Positions 30,211 to 32,600 of a DNA stretch of 32,600 nt are shown here, piece after piece. The stretch is from Spirochaetales bacterium. GTDB lineage: Bacteria > Spirochaetota > Spirochaetia > SZUA-6 > JAFGRV01. Location: positions 1 through 32,600 of the forward strand of contig JAFGKU010000042.1 of NCBI GenBank assembly GCA_016928415.1, given 5' to 3'. A program made the translations under genes and the position numbers. Position 1 is the first letter of the stretch; the number at the start of each line of letters is the position of its first letter. The notes below the pieces were generated by a model. It had not been told where the DNA came from. It saw only the letters and a list, made by a program, of their open reading frames with translations, and did no database searches.

Positions 30211-32600
30211 TTATGGAAGGTTTATCCTGTGCCCGTATAATTCCGGCATCAGGGATGATTCCTTTTCAATTATTTCACTACCCGCTATCACAACGGTCCT
30301 GGATTTATCCATCTTTTCAAGCAATAATTCCGCCGCATGTGATAAATCATCAGGGGTAGCTCCCAGGACAATATCCCGCCGTTTTTGACGCTCCTCGTCC
30401 GTAATGCCAAGCATACGCCTTTTTAAGCCCACGGCACCTTTATTCTTTGGTTCAAGCGGCTTTTCATCTATCCCGACACGGCCGATTATGGCCCTTTTTA
30501 ACTGTTCTTTTGTAAATTTCTTCTCATGTATATACTTTAATCCATCGGCATAGGCCTGGAGCGTTGATTGTATATTAGGATCCCTGTAAGAAGAAAAGCT
30601 GAACACGCCGTTAAGCAGGGAAGGATGGGCTGAAACACCGTACGCGCCGCCTTTCTGCCTTACCCTGTCTATCAAAACACAATTCGCCATCAATTTGGTC
30701 AGTATCGTTTCAATGGTATTTTCCCTTGAACGAAAAACAGATCCCTTGAGGGCCGTGGCCACGGATCCCGTGCTGGAAGGAATGGCAATACTTTCAAATG
30801 CCGGCTGATCATCAGGCAGGGAAACAGGCGGGATATTCTCAATGTCCGGTCCGCGGGGAAAACGCTGAAAGGCATTTTCCACTCCTGTTCCGGCTTTTTT
30901 AAGGTCAGGTGCGGATGCGATAATAAGCAATGTAAGACGGGACAGGTTTATAATTTGAGACCTGATTTGATTACACCTAAGCTGGAGAGATTCAATGATG
31001 CCTGAATCACGGGAGAGCGAATCAAGAAGCTTGTGGCAAAAAAGATACTGTTCAATACCGCCCCACTTTTCCTCGTACAGTTCCGACAGGTGAATTCTGG
31101 AAGCCGCCCTTAACGAGGAAAAATAGCTCCCACTGAACATGATTCCGGATTTCAGGTTATTTTTATATTCGAGCAACACATCATACAGCCGCTGCGTATC
31201 GGATAGATCGACACTTAAAAGAAGTTTGGTCAGGATATCCAAAGCCGCGTTTATTTTATGCTTCAGCAGCTTGATCCTGAACACAAGCCATTGTTTACAC
31301 TCACCGGAAACGGTCACGGCTGAATCAAGATAGTAGGAGAACCCACCGGTTTGCAGGGCCACTTCCCGGCTGACATCTGCATAGCTTCTCCCCGGGATGC
31401 CCATCGATACGAAGGTTTCGGCTAAAATGGGCAGATACAAATGCGAATCAAAATCCAGACCCGCTATATCAAAATAAAAATCAAGGTACACGATACCGTT
31501 CGTGGGCGTACCATAGGTATATATGGGCGAGGAAAGGGAGGAATCCGACAGGTCTACATCGTATTTTTTAACTGCCCGGGGAAGCTCACTTAAATTCAGT
31601 GAAGGCAGTTTTGCCAGGTCTTCATCCGAGTCGGGGGTATCCTGGAATTCCTTTAACCGCGCAAGCATTGATGCCTGTTTTTCCCCCTGCCCCTTCCGGG
31701 CGAGTGTCTCCTGAATATAATTCCTGAAAAAATCATCCTCGCGCTGTTTTTTTCCTTTTTCCGGGGTTAAAACGACCAGCGTCCGGCTGTTATTTTCCAA
31801 AAAATATTTTTTAAGCAGGGATGAGATAAAACCCCTTTTGAAAATTTTCCGGCGTATCGGCTTGAGATACCTTAATACCAATAATTCCCGGAAGGGATCA
31901 TAGCCGTGCAGCCAGGAACCTGTAACCATGAATGAGTAACGGATTCCCAGGGGCTGCCTGCCGCGTGTTAATTCCCTGCATGAAAATTCAAACCGGTTGA
32001 AGGCTGCCTCGATTATTTTTCTTTCGATTCCCTTAACACATAATTCCTCTATTGTCTTCAGGACAAGATCAACAAAGGGCCCTGTTTTGTCCCTGTCAGT
32101 TCCCCTCAGCCCTACCATGAAAAAAGATTCGAGGTACGAAGAAAACATACCTGAATAGGGTAAAAGGTCTTCTCCCAAACGGGATTCAACGACCGCCTTA
32201 CGCAGCGGAGAACCGTTATTCCCCAGCAGAATGCTTGAAAGAAGGTCGAGGAGTAGAAGCAGTTCAAAATCCTCATCGGAAGGAAGCAGCCAGCTAAGGC
32301 AAATGAGGGTCTTTTGCTGCAGCGATTCCGAATCCAGTATACCGTATGTATGGTCAAATCTTTTGGGTTTATCCCACTTTTCCTGTTTCAACAGAACCGG
32401 GTTAAATCCGTTTGGCGTACAATCCCCGAGAATTTCCTCTGATAAGTATTTGAAATGCTTTTCCGTGGATATATTGCCGTATAAAAAGATCAACCCGTTC
32501 GAAGAATTGTAATATCTGGAGTGAAAGGAAGTAAAATCCTCGTACTTTAGCGTGATTATGGAACGAGGGTCCCCGCCTGAATCATGAAAATTCTGCGTAT
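30211..32600 (-). CDS. M16C-family peptidase, presequence-protease-like (N-terminus outside window)
   Basis: Partial gene: the reading frame stays open to base 32600, so the 5' end lies beyond the window; about 796 residues are visible. The first residues, including SGGDPRSIITLKYEDF and FHSRYYNSSNGLIFLYGN, match the second quarter of presequence protease/PreP (M16C), and the zinc HxxEH motif therefore lies upstream, unseen. Further on, the M16C-associated domain and the second M16 pair occur; VRQKGGAYGV near the C-terminus is the conserved Arg/Tyr substrate-holding element. Full M16C enzymes are about 970-1000 residues. They degrade peptides inside a closed chamber; no signal sequence can be judged. 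No promoter is visible because the start is missing. It is upstream of the GHKL-HDOD gene on the same strand, 67 bases apart. Confidence 0.9.
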   Translation of the reverse strand, partial: TQNFHDSGGDPRSIITLKYEDFTSFHSRYYNSSNGLIFLYGNISTEKHFKYLSEEILGDCTPNGFNPVLLKQEKWDKPKRFDHTYGILDSESLQQKTLICLSWLLPSDEDFELLLLLDLLSSILLGNNGSPLRKAVVESRLGEDLLPYSGMFSSYLESFFMVGLRGTDRDKTGPFVDLVLKTIEELCVKGIERKIIEAAFNRFEFSCRELTRGRQPLGIRYSFMVTGSWLHGYDPFRELLVLRYLKPIRRKIFKRGFISSLLKKYFLENNSRTLVVLTPEKGKKQREDDFFRNYIQETLARKGQGEKQASMLARLKEFQDTPDSDEDLAKLPSLNLSELPRAVKKYDVDLSDSSLSSPIYTYGTPTNGIVYLDFYFDIAGLDFDSHLYLPILAETFVSMGIPGRSYADVSREVALQTGGFSYYLDSAVTVSGECKQWLVFRIKLLKHKINAALDILTKLLLSVDLSDTQRLYDVLLEYKNNLKSGIMFSGSYFSSLRAASRIHLSELYEEKWGGIEQYLFCHKLLDSLSRDSGIIESLQLRCNQIRSQIINLSRLTLLIIASAPDLKKAGTGVENAFQRFPRGPDIENIPPVSLPDDQPAFESIAIPSSTGSVATALKGSVFRSRENTIETILTKLMANCVLIDRVRQKGGAYGVSAHPSLLNGVFSFSSYRDPNIQSTLQAYADGLKYIHEKKFTKEQLKRAIIGRVGIDEKPLEPKNKGAVGLKRRMLGITDEERQKRRDIVLGATPDDLSHAAELLLEKMDKSRTVVIAGSEIIEKESSLMPELYGHRINLP

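Noticed and set aside
32491..32493. A TTG at 32493 as the start of the M16C peptidase
   Set aside because: The frame is open further upstream to the window edge and encodes conserved M16C sequence, so the gene is truncated by the window.
1..32600. CRISPR array, insertion sequence, prophage or integrative element
   Set aside because: No regularly spaced repeats, transposase or integrase motifs, or target-site duplications were seen; the tRNA at the edge shows no adjacent attachment repeat.

Overview
The window reads as a chromosomal segment from a Spirochaetota bacterium, probably an anaerobe. The strongest lineage marker is the P83/100-family surface antigen at 19050-20657, a family largely confined to spirochaetes. 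Consistent with it are the large secreted metallopeptidase/propeller protein (16173-19043), the GldA/GldF/GldG-like transporter operon and the abundance of signalling proteins. An NfnAB-type electron-bifurcating transhydrogenase suggests anaerobic ferredoxin metabolism. GC is mid-40s percent by eye, genes are dense, no gene-free stretch reaches 300 bases, and I see no insertion sequences, phage genes or CRISPR arrays.

Layout. Bases 1-945 (minus): tRNA-Thr(UGU) and type I methionine aminopeptidase. Bases 1050-7465 (plus): a membrane sensor with a degenerate GGDEF domain, then a four-gene operon (ATPase, permease, GldG-like auxiliary protein, DUF4340 protein) closed by a clear terminator. Bases 7464-11766 (minus): nfnA, nfnB, a TIGR02206-type membrane protein and a LacI-family regulator with a palindrome at its start codon. 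Bases 11821-16060: a REC-GHKL regulator, a dGTPase-like HD hydrolase, a DUF3786 protein and an aminotransferase. Bases 16132-20707: the metallopeptidase/propeller/barrel protein, convergent with P83/100. Bases 20801-22972 (plus): a HAD phosphatase and a LarA-type nickel-pincer racemase homologue. Bases 22969-25825 (plus): a probable envelope redox cluster made of a metallophosphatase-like lipoprotein with a CxC motif, a DUF1573-thioredoxin-CcdA fusion and an orphan lipoyl H-protein. Bases 25842-30182: a hybrid histidine kinase that overlaps tail-to-tail with a GHKL-HDOD protein. Bases 30211-32600 (minus): an M16C presequence-protease-like peptidase whose N-terminus lies beyond the window.

The most interesting candidate for an undescribed system is the redox/lipoyl cluster at 22969-25825. 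Its proteins carry CxC, CxC, CxxC and paired transmembrane cysteines, followed by a lipoyl carrier with no glycine-cleavage partners nearby. Second come the unusual signalling architectures (GHKL-HDOD, REC-GHKL with a CxxC, degenerate GGDEF) and the HAD-LarA pair. Most intergenic gaps hold a recognisable vegetative promoter with a 17-base spacer. Functions are inferred from motifs read by eye; no database search was run.
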